A DNA stretch of 64,000 nt from Stieleria neptunia (GTDB lineage Bacteria > Planctomycetota > Planctomycetia > Pirellulales > Pirellulaceae), in assembly GCF_007754155.1 (NCBI RefSeq), contig NZ_CP037423.1, positions 7,250,938 through 7,314,937 of the forward strand. Reading direction: 5' to 3'. Below the pieces are notes generated by a model. It saw only the letters and a list, made by a program, of their open reading frames with translations. It was not told where the DNA came from and ran no database searches. A program made the position numbers and the translations under genes. Each line of letters opens with the position of its first letter. The first letter of the stretch is position 1. This document shows positions 26,754 to 35,966 of this stretch, one piece after another.

Positions 26754-26843
26754 GTTCAACGATCGGGATCACCGGGGCCGAGCGGACGGGCAACCACTAC
26801 CCAAGAGCCACTCGAGGCCTCCGTGTGCATCCAATGGTTCGTC
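26754..26843 (-). other. attC-like site 8
   Basis: Left core GACGAAC, right core GTTGAAC. Left arm GGAT(G)CAC(A)CGGAGGCC pairs with GGCCCCGGTGATCC. 90 bp. It lies 45 bp after the stop of the gene at 26889-27320 and is followed at once by IS91-like module 2. Confidence 0.82.
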
Positions 26844-26888
26844 GATTGTACGGCATCGGAGCAAGCTATGAGGCGTCGTACTTACCGC

Positions 26889-27320
26889 TCAGCGTGGCGC
26901 TATATTTGCTCCCACCCAAGTAACTTCGACACATCGATTGTCGCGCACGATGACTGCATAGATGCTGGTATCGACACCCGCTTTATAATCAAACAGATGG
27001 AATTCGCAGTCGGCTAGCGCGGACGGTGCTTCACCAATCATTTCTCCCACAATCTTTGACAAGAACTTAAATTCCGGGTCAGCACCGGTGACGATGTCGT
27101 CTACGAGTATTCTGTAATGAGGATACTCGTCTAGCGACACGCCTGGTGCGAGTGCATCCAAGAGCGCAGCTTCCAACTTGTCTTCGAGACGTTCGCGTTT
27201 GACGGCTTTTTCTTCGTACTCGCGGATTTGCATGCGAAACCGCTTTTGACTCACGAAGAGTGCGAGCAAAAGTGCAACGACAAGCACTGTGGCAAGGATT
27301 TGGAAGAGAGAATATCGCAT
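26889..27320 (-). CDS. Membrane-anchored coiled-coil hypothetical protein (cassette gene)
   Basis: 143 residues from the ATG at 27320 (MRYSLFQILATV); the frame to 27350 needs a TTG. Membrane segment LFQILATVLVVALLLALFV, then about 35 residues of charged coiled coil (QIREYEEKAVKRERLEDKLE). A small alpha/beta domain follows (YRILVDDIV, FHLFDYKAGVDTSIYAVIV). No family recognised. It starts about 40 nt after the crossover of attC-like site 7. Confidence 0.7.
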   Translation of the reverse strand: MRYSLFQILATVLVVALLLALFVSQKRFRMQIREYEEKAVKRERLEDKLEAALLDALAPGVSLDEYPHYRILVDDIVTGADPEFKFLSKIVGEMIGEAPSALADCEFHLFDYKAGVDTSIYAVIVRDNRCVEVTWVGANIAPR

Positions 27321-27360
27321 GCTTGCGTTGTCTATGAATCGTGCACGCAATGCCTTTGGC

Positions 27361-27489
27361 GACGAACATCAGCGATCACCTCGCACGCAGACCTCTACGA
27401 TTGAGTTGGCGTGAGCGTGATGATCGAAACGGGGTGAAAGCTTGTGTCTCGCGGCAACGAGTGTGCTGGGGTGCATCGCCGGGTTCGTG
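27361..27489 (-). other. attC-like site 7
   Basis: Left core CACGAAC, right core GTTCGTC. Left arm GCGAT(G)CACCCCAGCAC pairs with GTGCGAGGTGATCGC, with an extrahelical G. 129 bp, at the long end of the attC size range. Confidence 0.78.
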
Positions 27490-27793
27490 GCGTCGGTCGG
27501 CACGCCGGTTTGGAACGATCGTCGCGGCTTGCCAATGTACTCGATTCGAATTGCCAAGGGAAATTCCGGCGTCCCAATCTGCAGCCGGCATGTCAGGCGT
27601 CGGTCGTCAGCGTTGAAATCGTCAGGCGTCGGTTTGTCTTCGCCAGCCGAGTCGACCGCGCACCCATCAAACCATGGCATCAAAAGCGAATCCCAGGAAA
27701 CGGAGGTTCGACGACATCAGGTGGGCCAACCTCAAGCGCACCAATCAGCAGCATGGACGACAGGCGCTGGACCATCGCAGCCACGTCTACCGC

Positions 27794-27884
27794 CACGAAC
27801 GGCGGTGGTCACCGCGTCGGCGCGATGGACCTAAACTCAAAAACAAACTCAACTCGCCGACTGCGGTGCACCACATAGTTCACG
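27794..27884 (-). other. attC-like site 6
   Basis: Left core CGTGAAC, right core GTTCGTG, GGT(G)CACCGC(A)GTCGGCG arm. 91 bp. The cassette that follows has a start unlike the other units, so the sequence switches exactly at the core. Confidence 0.87.
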
Positions 27885-28261
27885 CGTCCGGCCACGACGA
27901 CAGCCCGAGCCATTGCCGCTGTTTGCCAATGTACTCGATCGGAATCGCCGTGGGAAATCCAGTGTCCCAATCTGCGGTCGGCACTTCAGGCGTCGGCTTG
28001 TCTTGGATCGTACTCGTACTCAGCATTGCGGTACTCGTGCTCGTACTCAATCGACAGGCGTCGGTTTGCCTTCGCCGGCCGAGTCGACCGCGCACCTATC
28101 GAACCGTGACATCAAATGCGAAACCCAGGAAACGGAGGTTCGATGACATCCGGTGGGCGACCTTCGAGTCACGATCAAACGACAGCAAATCAATTGCCAC
28201 AAAAGAACGCGAGAAGACGCAAAAGAAGAAGTGGCCGCTGTCGTCAGGCGTGGGTTACCAG

Positions 28262-28352
28262 CGTGAACGGCGGTGGTCACCGCGTCGGCGCGAATGACCT
28301 GATCTGAAAAACAAACTCAACTCGCCGACTGCGGTGCACCACTTAGTTCACG
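28262..28352 (-). other. attC-like site 5
   Basis: Same 91-bp type: CGTGAAC and GTTCACG cores, two extrahelical bases in the left arm. Confidence 0.87.
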
Positions 28353-28690
28353 CGGTCGGCCACGACAACGGCCTGTGCCATCGCCGCTCGCTGCCAATGT
28401 ACTCGATCGGAATCGCGAAGGGAAATTCAGCTTCACAATCAGCGGTCGGCACTTCAGGCGTCGGTTGTCAGCGTTGGCATCGACAGGCGACGGTTTGTCT
28501 TCGTCAGCCGAGTCGACCGCGCACCTATCGAACCATGACATCAAATGCGAATCCCAGGAAACGGAAGTTCGATGACATCCGGTGGGCGACCTTCGGGTCA
28601 CGATCAAACGACAGCAAATCAATTGCCGCAAAAGAACGCGAGAAGACGCAAAAGAAGAAGTGGGCGCTGTCGTCAGGCGCCGGTTAGCAG

Positions 28691-28781
28691 CGTGAACGGC
28701 GGTGGTCACCGCGTCGGCGCGATGGACCTAAACTCAAAAACAAACTCTACTCGCCGACTGCGGTGCACCACATAGTTCACG
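28691..28781 (-). other. attC-like site 4
   Basis: Same 91-bp type. The TGA of the 28992-28777 frame lies inside the left core. Confidence 0.87.
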
Positions 28782-29158
28782 CGTCCGGCCACGACGACAG
28801 CCCGAGCCATTGCCGCTCTTTGTCAATGTACTCGATCGGAATCGCCGTGGGAAATCCAGTGTCCCAATCTGCGGTCGGCACTTCAGACGTCGGTTTGTCT
28901 TGGATCGTACTCGTACTCAGCATTGCGGTACTCGTACTCGTACTCGATCGACAGGCGTCGGTTTGCCTTCGCCGGCCGAGTCGACCGCGCACCTAACGAA
29001 CCGTGACATCAAATGCGAAACCCAGTAAACGGAGGTTCGATGACATCCGGTGGGCGACCTTCGAGTCACGATCAAACGACAGCAAATCAATTGCCACAAG
29101 AGAACTCGAGAAGACGCAAAAGAAGAAGTGGGCGCTGTCGTCAGGCGTGGGTTACCAG

Positions 29159-29249
29159 CGTGAACGGCGGTGGTCACCGCGTCGGCGCGATCGACCTGAA
29201 CTCAAAAACAAACTCAACTCGCCGACTGCGGTGCACCACTTAGTTCACG
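29159..29249 (-). other. attC-like site 3
   Basis: Same 91-bp type, CGTGAAC and GTTCACG cores. Confidence 0.87.
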
Positions 29250-29598
29250 CGTCCGGCCACGACGACAGCCCGAGCCATCGCCGCTGTTTGCCAATGTACT
29301 CGATCGGAATCGTCGTGGGAAATCGAGCGTCCCAATCTGTGGTCGGCACTTCAGGCGTCGGTTGTCGGCGTTGCAATCAACAGGCGTCGGTTTGTCTTCT
29401 TCGGCCGAGTCGACCGCGCACCGATCGAACGATGACATCAAATGCGAATCCCAGGAAATTGAGGTCCGATGAATTCAGGTGGGCCGAGTTCAGCCACAAC
29501 GTTCTGCAGCGTGGGCGACCGGCATCGGTTTGTTTGCCGTCCGGTCGAGTAGGAGTACGAGTACCGGCTGACGCCTGAGTACGAGTACGATTTGGGAG

Positions 29599-29689
29599 CG
29601 TGAACGGCGGTGGTCACCGCGTCGGCGCGATCGACCTGAACTCAAAAACAAACTCAATTCGCCGACTGCGGTGCACCACTTAGTTCACG
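29599..29689 (-). other. attC-like site 2
   Basis: Same 91-bp type. The next cassette begins with a different sequence (TTCACGCTCCCAAATCGTAC) that is also found near the start of repeat cassette B. Confidence 0.87.
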
Positions 29690-30066
29690 CGGTCGGCCAT
29701 GGCGATAGCCCGAGCCATCGCCGCTGCTTGCCAATTTACTCGATCGGAATCGCCGTGGGAAATCCAGTGTCCCAATCTGCGGTCGGCACTTCAGACGTCG
29801 GTTTGTCTTGGATCGTACTCGTACTCAGCATTGCGGTACTCGTGCTCGTACTCGATCGACAGGCGTCGGTTTGCCTTCGCCGGCCGAGTCGACCGCGCAC
29901 CTATCGAACTGTGACATCAAATGCGAAACCCAGTAAACGGAGGTTCGATGACATCCGGTGGGCGACCTTCGAGTCACGATCAAACGACGGCGAATCAATT
30001 GCCACAAAAGAACGCGAGAAGACGCGAAAGCAGAAGTGGGCGCTGTCGTCAGGCGTCGGTTAGCAG

Positions 30067-30157
30067 CGTGAACGGCGGTGGTCACCGCGTCGGCGCGATG
30101 GACCTGATCTCAAGAACAAACTCAACTCGCCGACTGCGGTGCACCACCTGGTTCGCG
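30067..30157 (-). other. attC-like site 1 (first in transcription order)
   Basis: Same 91-bp type with left core CGCGAAC. The cassette upstream of it runs to a lone core GTTCGCG at 30635-30629, where the repeat family ends. Confidence 0.85.
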
Positions 30158-30635
30158 CGGCCGGCCACGACGACGGCACGCGCCATCGTCGTTGACGGCC
30201 AATGTACTCGATCGGAATCGCCGCGGGAAATCGAGTGTCCCGATCAGCGGTCGGCACTTCAGGCGTCGGATTGTCTTGTATCGTACTCGTACTCAACATC
30301 GCGGTACTCGCACTCTTTCTCGAATCGACAGGCGTCGGTTTGTCTTAGATCGTGCTCGTACTCAGCACCGCGGTGCTCGTGCTCGATCGACAGGCGTCGG
30401 TTTGTCTTCGTCGGCTGAGTCGACCGCGCACCTATCGAACGATGACATCAAATGCGAATCCCAGGAAACGGAGGTCAGATGAAATCAGATGGGCGTCCTT
30501 TGAGCGCACCAATCGCGGACGGGATGTCAGGCGTCGAACCATGCTCGAAACAGCGGAAACGAGATTGTCCACGAATAGCTCGAATCACACGAATCAGTTT
30601 CCGTGGGAAGTCAGGCGTCGGTTAGTAGCGCGAAC

Positions 30636-31397
30636 CATTAATTATTGCTGGTCCGACCGGGGTGAATAGGACAAAGTCCTCGGTTGGACCGCGGAATATC
30701 TCCCGCCACCCGATGGTAGGGCATGGCGGCGGGGCGGTCAAGATTGGGCCTCTGGTTTCGCGGGATGGAGTCAGCTGCGCCAGGCCTTGGCGACGGAAGC
30801 GGCCATGATTTGGAGGGAGTCGTGGCCCACAAATGGGTTGTCAAAAAAGGGGACCGGTCGGCGAGTGATTTTTTGACCATCCCATTTTTTGACCACGGAT
30901 GTCTTGCCCGCTCCGACACCGCCGATGCTCGGCCGGATTGACCTTGTGCTGGAGCCGCGTTTCTTCATCGTCTCGACCAAAACGCTTGTTCGGGCACGGT
31001 GTTCGACTACGTCGGTGGGAATCCGGCCAGGGATGGCAGAATGATTCGGGGCAGAATGATGAAATGCCCATCGGCCGGCGCCACACGGGGGGGCTCGTCA
31101 GAATTCAACGGAATCGAAGCCGGCAAAACGCACCAACGAATTCGCAGACGCATTGCAAAGGTTGGCACAGTCTGGACGCTGCCAGGGCGAATCCAAAATC
31201 CCAACCCAAATAAACTCGCTTGAAGCGGCACGAAGCTAGCCCGAGCGATGCGAAAACGGTATGAGTGTCCGCTCGTTTAGGTGTATCATGGGAAGTGCGT
31301 TTTCCGCGTTTCGCTCGCCTACCGCCCCCGCTTGTCCACCGAGCAGGCCCCGCCTGACCGATCCGGTTGCACTCCCATCCCGAGAGTTTTTCTGACC
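30636..31397. other. Gene-free stretch bordering the array
   Basis: No integrase or other credible frame. It contains two short motifs repeated again near 35.7-35.9 kb: CAGAATGATTCGGGG (31039-31053 and 35703-35717) and a TTTTTTGACCA block. If the array is an integron, this is where attI, Pc and intI should lie; only a lone GTT core is visible at its edge. Confidence 0.6.
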
Positions 31398-33728
31398 GTG
31401 AATCCCATCCGACTTTCAGTCGTAGCACCGACCGTCTTGCTGGTTGGACTTGGATGCTTCATCCTGACTGCCGAAACCATTCGGGCCGCCGATTCGCAAT
31501 CTTCCGCCAAGCTCGATTTCGCCGCCGACATCCGGCCGATCCTGTCCGATGCCTGCTATCACTGCCATGGCCCCGATGCCAATGCCCGCGAGGGCGGGTT
31601 TCGCCTGGATGATCGTCGGGAGGCACTGGATTCTGGCGTGCTGTCCTCCGGTGACATGCTCAAGCGGCTGACGAGCGACGATCCGGACGTGCGGATGCCG
31701 CCGCCGGATTCCAATCGACGCCTGCGACGCGGTGATCGAGCGAAGCTGAAACGATGGTTGGCCGAGGGAGCGGATTGGCCCGAGGACGACCGACACTGGG
31801 CCTTCATCCCGCCGGTTCGCCCTGATCTGCCAGCGGTGAACGACACCCACTGGCCGCGAAATCCGATCGATCGTTTCGTCTTGGCTCGGTTGGAAACGGA
31901 GGGATTCAAACCATCGCCGCCGGCCGACCGGGCGACGTTGCTGCGCCGCGTCAGTTTTGATCTGACGGGTTTGCCGCCCACGATTGAAGAACTGGATGCT
32001 TTTTTGAATGACGAAACCGGCGGCGCGTACGAGCGGGCGGTGGACCGATTGCTCGAATCGCCGCGCTACGGCGAACACATGGCCGTCGATTGGCTCGAAG
32101 CGTCTCGGTTTGCCGATACCGACGGCTACCAGAACGATCGTCTGCGCTACATGTCGGTGTGGCGTGATTGGTTGATCAACGCATTGAACGACAACATGCC
32201 GTTCGATCGATTCGTGATCGAGCAAATGGCGGGTGACTTGCTGCCCGATCGAAATTTCTTGACCCAAGTCGCGACAGGGTTCAACCGCAATCATCGCATC
32301 AATTCCGAAGGCGGCTCGATCCCGGACGAATGGATCGTCGAATACGTCGCCGACCGCGTGGAAACTACCGGCACCGTGTTCCTGGGGCTGACGATGACCT
32401 GTTCGCGTTGCCACGACCACAAGTACGACCCGATCTCGCAGAAAGATTTCTATAGCCTGTTCGCCTTCTTCAATAACATCGATGAAGCCGGGCTCGGCCC
32501 CAACAACGGCAACAGCCCACCGTTTATCAAGGTGCCGAAGTCCTGGCCGGATCTGGCCGACGATGAGCTGAAGTTCGTCGTCCCCGAGCCCGTCAAAATC
32601 AAGGTGGTGCAAACCTCGGTGCCGCGTCCGCAACCGGGCGGCGAAGACACCGTGATGGTGTTGCACGAGTTAGACAAACCACGCGACACGTATCGACTCG
32701 ATCGGGGACAGTACGACAACCCGGACACGTCGGAGAAATTGAAGCCCGCGACGCCGCCGGTCTTGGGGGCGTGGAACGACGATTGGCCGCGCAATCGCCT
32801 GGGCCTCGCCCGTTGGCTGGTCGACCCCGATCACCCGCTGACCGCACGCGTGACGATCAACCGTCTGTGGCAGCATCATTTTGGCGTCGGGTTGGTCAAG
32901 ACGAGTGAAAACTTTGGCGTGCAAGGAGAGCTGCCCAGTCATCCGAAGTTACTCGATTGGTTGGCAACCGAATTCATCCGCACAGGCTGGGACGTCAAAG
33001 CGATGCACCGTTTGGTCGTGACCAGTGCCACCTATCGTCAGCAGTCGTCGGCGTCCGAAACGTTGCGTGAACGTGACCCGGAAAATCGTTGGTTGGCCCG
33101 AGCCCCAAGAAAACGTCTCTCGCCGTTTGCGATCCGCGATTCGATGCTCTTCGCCAGCAGCCTGTTGAACGATTCGATCGGCGGGCCTTCGGTTAAACCC
33201 TACATGCCGCCGGCGATTTGGAGCAGCATTTCGAACGCCAAGTACAAACAGGACACGGGTGAGAAACTGTATCGACGCAGCATGTACACGTACTGGCGAC
33301 GCACGGTTCCGCCGCCGACCATGATGGCCTTCAACGCCGCCGCACGCGAAACCTGTATCGTCCGCAGCGACGAAACGACCACGCCGCTGCAAGCGTTGAC
33401 GATGATGAACAACATCACCTTCGTCGAAGCGGCCCGGCATCTGGCCGAGCGGGTGATGAAACCCGATGGACTGGCACCTTCCCAGCGAATCGCGTTGGCG
33501 TTCCGGCTGGTGACCAGCCGGCAACCGCGCGCGGATGAGCTGGCCGTCCTGGTCGATGACTTCCACGTCTATCACGACGATTTCCAACAGAACGCCGACG
33601 CGACCGAGCGTCTGCTGTCGGTCGGAGAAACACCCAACACGCCGGGGCTGGACCGTCGCGAACTGGCCGCGCTGACGCTGGTCGCCAATACGATCCTGAA
33701 CCTCGACGAGGCCATTGCGGAGAATTGA
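31398..33728 (+). CDS. PSCyt1/DUF1549/DUF1553 secreted cytochrome protein
   Basis: 776 residues from the GTG at 31398, which gives a proper signal peptide (VVAPTVLLVGLGCFILTAET); the frame upstream lacks one. Domain order: PSCyt1 with heme site ACYHCHGPDA near residue 52; PSCyt2/DUF1549 (PIDRFVLARLETEGF, FDLTGLPPT, and a second CSRCHDH near 340); PSD1/DUF1553 from LGLARWLVDPDHPLTARVTI to the end. These planctomycete-specific proteins are nearly always followed by a DUF1501 gene, as here (2-bp gap). They are thought to act in the periplasm on polymers or in electron transfer, but no reaction is established. Confidence 0.93.
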   Translation: MNPIRLSVVAPTVLLVGLGCFILTAETIRAADSQSSAKLDFAADIRPILSDACYHCHGPDANAREGGFRLDDRREALDSGVLSSGDMLKRLTSDDPDVRMPPPDSNRRLRRGDRAKLKRWLAEGADWPEDDRHWAFIPPVRPDLPAVNDTHWPRNPIDRFVLARLETEGFKPSPPADRATLLRRVSFDLTGLPPTIEELDAFLNDETGGAYERAVDRLLESPRYGEHMAVDWLEASRFADTDGYQNDRLRYMSVWRDWLINALNDNMPFDRFVIEQMAGDLLPDRNFLTQVATGFNRNHRINSEGGSIPDEWIVEYVADRVETTGTVFLGLTMTCSRCHDHKYDPISQKDFYSLFAFFNNIDEAGLGPNNGNSPPFIKVPKSWPDLADDELKFVVPEPVKIKVVQTSVPRPQPGGEDTVMVLHELDKPRDTYRLDRGQYDNPDTSEKLKPATPPVLGAWNDDWPRNRLGLARWLVDPDHPLTARVTINRLWQHHFGVGLVKTSENFGVQGELPSHPKLLDWLATEFIRTGWDVKAMHRLVVTSATYRQQSSASETLRERDPENRWLARAPRKRLSPFAIRDSMLFASSLLNDSIGGPSVKPYMPPAIWSSISNAKYKQDTGEKLYRRSMYTYWRRTVPPPTMMAFNAAARETCIVRSDETTTPLQALTMMNNITFVEAARHLAERVMKPDGLAPSQRIALAFRLVTSRQPRADELAVLVDDFHVYHDDFQQNADATERLLSVGETPNTPGLDRRELAALTLVANTILNLDEAIAEN

Positions 33729-33729
33729 G

Positions 33730-35214
33730 ATGAATCCTTTGGAAGAGTTCAAAAGACGACACAACCGACGCGCGTTTCTGGCCGGGGGATCGTTGGGGCT
33801 GGGATCGATCGCGGCGGGGACCCTGCTGGGTGCAGACTATCTGCTCGGCGGGGGCAATCAGCTCGGTGCGGCCGAAGCGAGTGGATTGCCGGCGGGAGGT
33901 GCGTCGGCCTTTGCGTCGATCGCTCCCAAGGCCAAACGCGTGATCTATCTGTTCCAGTCGGGCGGGCCGTCGCAAATGGACCTGTTCGATTACAAACCGG
34001 ATCTGGCGAAACGTTTCGGCGAAGAAGTGCCGCTGTCGGTCTATCCGGCCGAGCGAAAGACGACGATGACATCGGGCCAGACTTCGTTTCCCGTCGCGCC
34101 CAGCACGTTCAAGTTCCAGCAGCACGGGCAATCGGGCATTTGGCTCAGCGAGACCTTGCCGCACTTGGCCAAGGTCGTCGATGAGATCTGTGTGATCAAA
34201 AGCATGCACACCGAAGCGATCAACCACGATCCCGCCGCAACGTTGTTTCAAACCGGATCGGTCATCGCCGGTCGGCCCAGCATGGGAGCTTGGGTGAATT
34301 ATGGTTTGGGCACCGAAAACGCGAACCTGCCGGCGTTCGTCGCGATGACGTCCAACGGATCGGCCAAAGCCGGCCAGCCGCTGTATGATCGATTGTGGGG
34401 CGCCGGTTTTCTGCCGGGGCGGTTTCAAGGCGTGAAGTTCCGCGGTCAGGGCGATCCGATCTTGGACCTCTACAATCCCGCCGGCGTCACACGCACCCAA
34501 CGCCGACGGATGCTCGATTCGGTCGAGAAATTGAACCAAGACCGCGCCGACAAGTTCAACGACCCAACGATCGCCACCCGGATCGCCCAGTATGAATTGG
34601 CGTATCGGATGCAAATGAGCGTGCCGGAATTGATCGACGTCAATGATGAACCGCAATCCGTGCTGGACATGTACGGGCCGCAGGCGACGCAAGTCGGCAA
34701 GTACGCCTACAACTGTTTGTTGGCGCGGCGGTTGGCCGAACGCGGCGTGCGATTTATCCAGCTCTATCACCGCGGGTGGGACGCCCATAACAACGCCCCC
34801 AAACAAGTCCCCTCCCAATGTCGTGACACCGATCAACCCACCGCGGCCTTGCTGAGTGACCTCAAGCAACGCGGCATGCTCGATGAGACGCTGGTGATCT
34901 GGGGCGGCGAATTCGGACGGACGGTTTACTGCCAAGGCAAGCTGACGGACAAGGTGTACGGACGCGATCACCACCCGAATTGTTTCACGTACTGGATGGC
35001 CGGCGGAGGCATTCGCGGGGGGATGACGTATGGGGAGACCGACGAGTACAGCGTCAACGTGGTTGAAAAACCCGTCCACGTCCACGACCTGCAAGCCACC
35101 ATCTTGGCCCAGTTGGGCATCGACCACGAACAGCTGACGTACCGCTATCAAGGCCGCTATTTCCGCTTGACCGACGTCCACGGCAACGTGATTGACGACA
35201 TTGTTAGGTCGTGA
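33730..35214 (+). CDS. DUF1501 Tat-exported protein
   Basis: 494 residues. Twin-arginine signal HNRRAFLAGGSLGLGSI. The sulfatase/phosphatase-like DUF1501 fold is shown by VIYLFQSGGPSQMDLFDY, NHDPAATLFQTGS, WGGEFGRTVYC and GRDHHPNCFTYWMAGGG, which hold the conserved His/Asp metal ligands. It starts 2 nt after the stop of its PSCyt1 partner, so the two are co-translated. Partner and substrate are unknown. Confidence 0.93.
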   Translation: MNPLEEFKRRHNRRAFLAGGSLGLGSIAAGTLLGADYLLGGGNQLGAAEASGLPAGGASAFASIAPKAKRVIYLFQSGGPSQMDLFDYKPDLAKRFGEEVPLSVYPAERKTTMTSGQTSFPVAPSTFKFQQHGQSGIWLSETLPHLAKVVDEICVIKSMHTEAINHDPAATLFQTGSVIAGRPSMGAWVNYGLGTENANLPAFVAMTSNGSAKAGQPLYDRLWGAGFLPGRFQGVKFRGQGDPILDLYNPAGVTRTQRRRMLDSVEKLNQDRADKFNDPTIATRIAQYELAYRMQMSVPELIDVNDEPQSVLDMYGPQATQVGKYAYNCLLARRLAERGVRFIQLYHRGWDAHNNAPKQVPSQCRDTDQPTAALLSDLKQRGMLDETLVIWGGEFGRTVYCQGKLTDKVYGRDHHPNCFTYWMAGGGIRGGMTYGETDEYSVNVVEKPVHVHDLQATILAQLGIDHEQLTYRYQGRYFRLTDVHGNVIDDIVRS

Positions 35215-35966
35215 GGGGGGAAGAAGAGCTGCGTAGTGGACCGTCTAGCGGTAAACGTCATGCGCCGGTCATCCGTCTGATTGGATCGCGGAGTCAAACC
35301 GGCGGGTTGCAGTGCGACGCTGGAAGCGTCAGCCTGAAGACAGCCCCGAGTGCCCGATTTAAATGAACCCACAGATGGCAGAGCGAACCCACGGATGAAA
35401 AGCAGCCTGGGATCCGTGGGTACGCGCTGCCATCCGTGGGTGTGATCCACTGCTGTGGTACCGGAGATCGTCTGTTCGATCGATCCAGGGAAGCCGATTG
35501 CCAGACGGTCCATGGCTCTCTCGCATGACATCTACCGATAGACGCTGCAGTAGGGCATGCTGTGCATGCCAGGGGGGTGTCAGGCACAGCCTGACCTACG
35601 CCTACGACGTGGTGCGTGGCGATCTTCTTGCCGCCAAAATTTTCCGGCCTCTCCTTCCAGCCAGCGAGTCCTTTCACGACGTGTGGATCAGGAAAGGAAT
35701 GACAGAATGATTCGGGGTAAAATGATGGGGCGCGCGTTGGCTAATGCCAAACGTCAGACCTCACCAAGGGGCTAACAGCCTGACGAAGAACCTAAGACCT
35801 TGATGACCGTCTGGTCCCCCCACTTCATTTTTGACAAACGATTTTTTGACCACCCCTTGTTCCTGATCAAAGGCAGGATTGTCGCAGACCTGGACGGTCT
35901 TTTTGAATACGCTAAAACGACCCACAGCGAACAATCCGTCCGGTTCGAATCACCACGAGATCCATC
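35215..35966. other. Gene-free stretch with short repeats
   Basis: No credible gene. It holds CCACGGATGAAAAGCAGCC/CATCCGTGGG-type inverted pieces near 35380-35450 and the CAGAATGATTCGGGG motif at 35703. A TTTTTGACAAACG/TTTTTTGACCACC pair lies near 35840, resembling 30.87 kb. Confidence 0.55.

Larger units (their letters stand above)
24038..26759 (-). mobile_element. IS91-like module 2, intact
   Basis: 2722 bp, both genes open. Its outer edges match module 1 up to the attC cores: TTGAACTTAATCGGC at the upstream end, CATTTCGTT at the downstream end. There are no terminal inverted repeats and no target duplication, as expected for IS91 elements and also for integron cassettes. Confidence 0.85.
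27490..30635 (-). repeat. Tandem run of seven related ORF-poor cassettes
   Basis: Six 91-bp attC-like sites are spaced 468, 429, 468, 440 and 468 bp apart, with highly similar bodies between them. Each body has the same blocks in order: a CCAATGTACTCGATCGGAA block, CTCGTACTC runs, GAGTCGACCGCGCACC, ACATCAAATGCGAA, GAACGCGAGAAGACGCAAAA and CAGGCGTCGGTTAGCAG. A 71-codon minus-strand frame ending PIEYIxKxRxWLGLSSWPDA stops inside the attC core in two units (28095-27880, 28992-28777), but others carry stops or shifts. Coding is therefore doubtful. Confidence 0.85.

Noticed and set aside
27490..30635. CRISPR array
   Set aside because: Repeat period is 429-468 bp with conserved bodies, far too long for repeats and unique spacers, and no cas genes are present.
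33415..35181. 588-codon minus-strand frame
   Set aside because: Antisense shadow of the DUF1501 gene and the end of its PSCyt1 partner.
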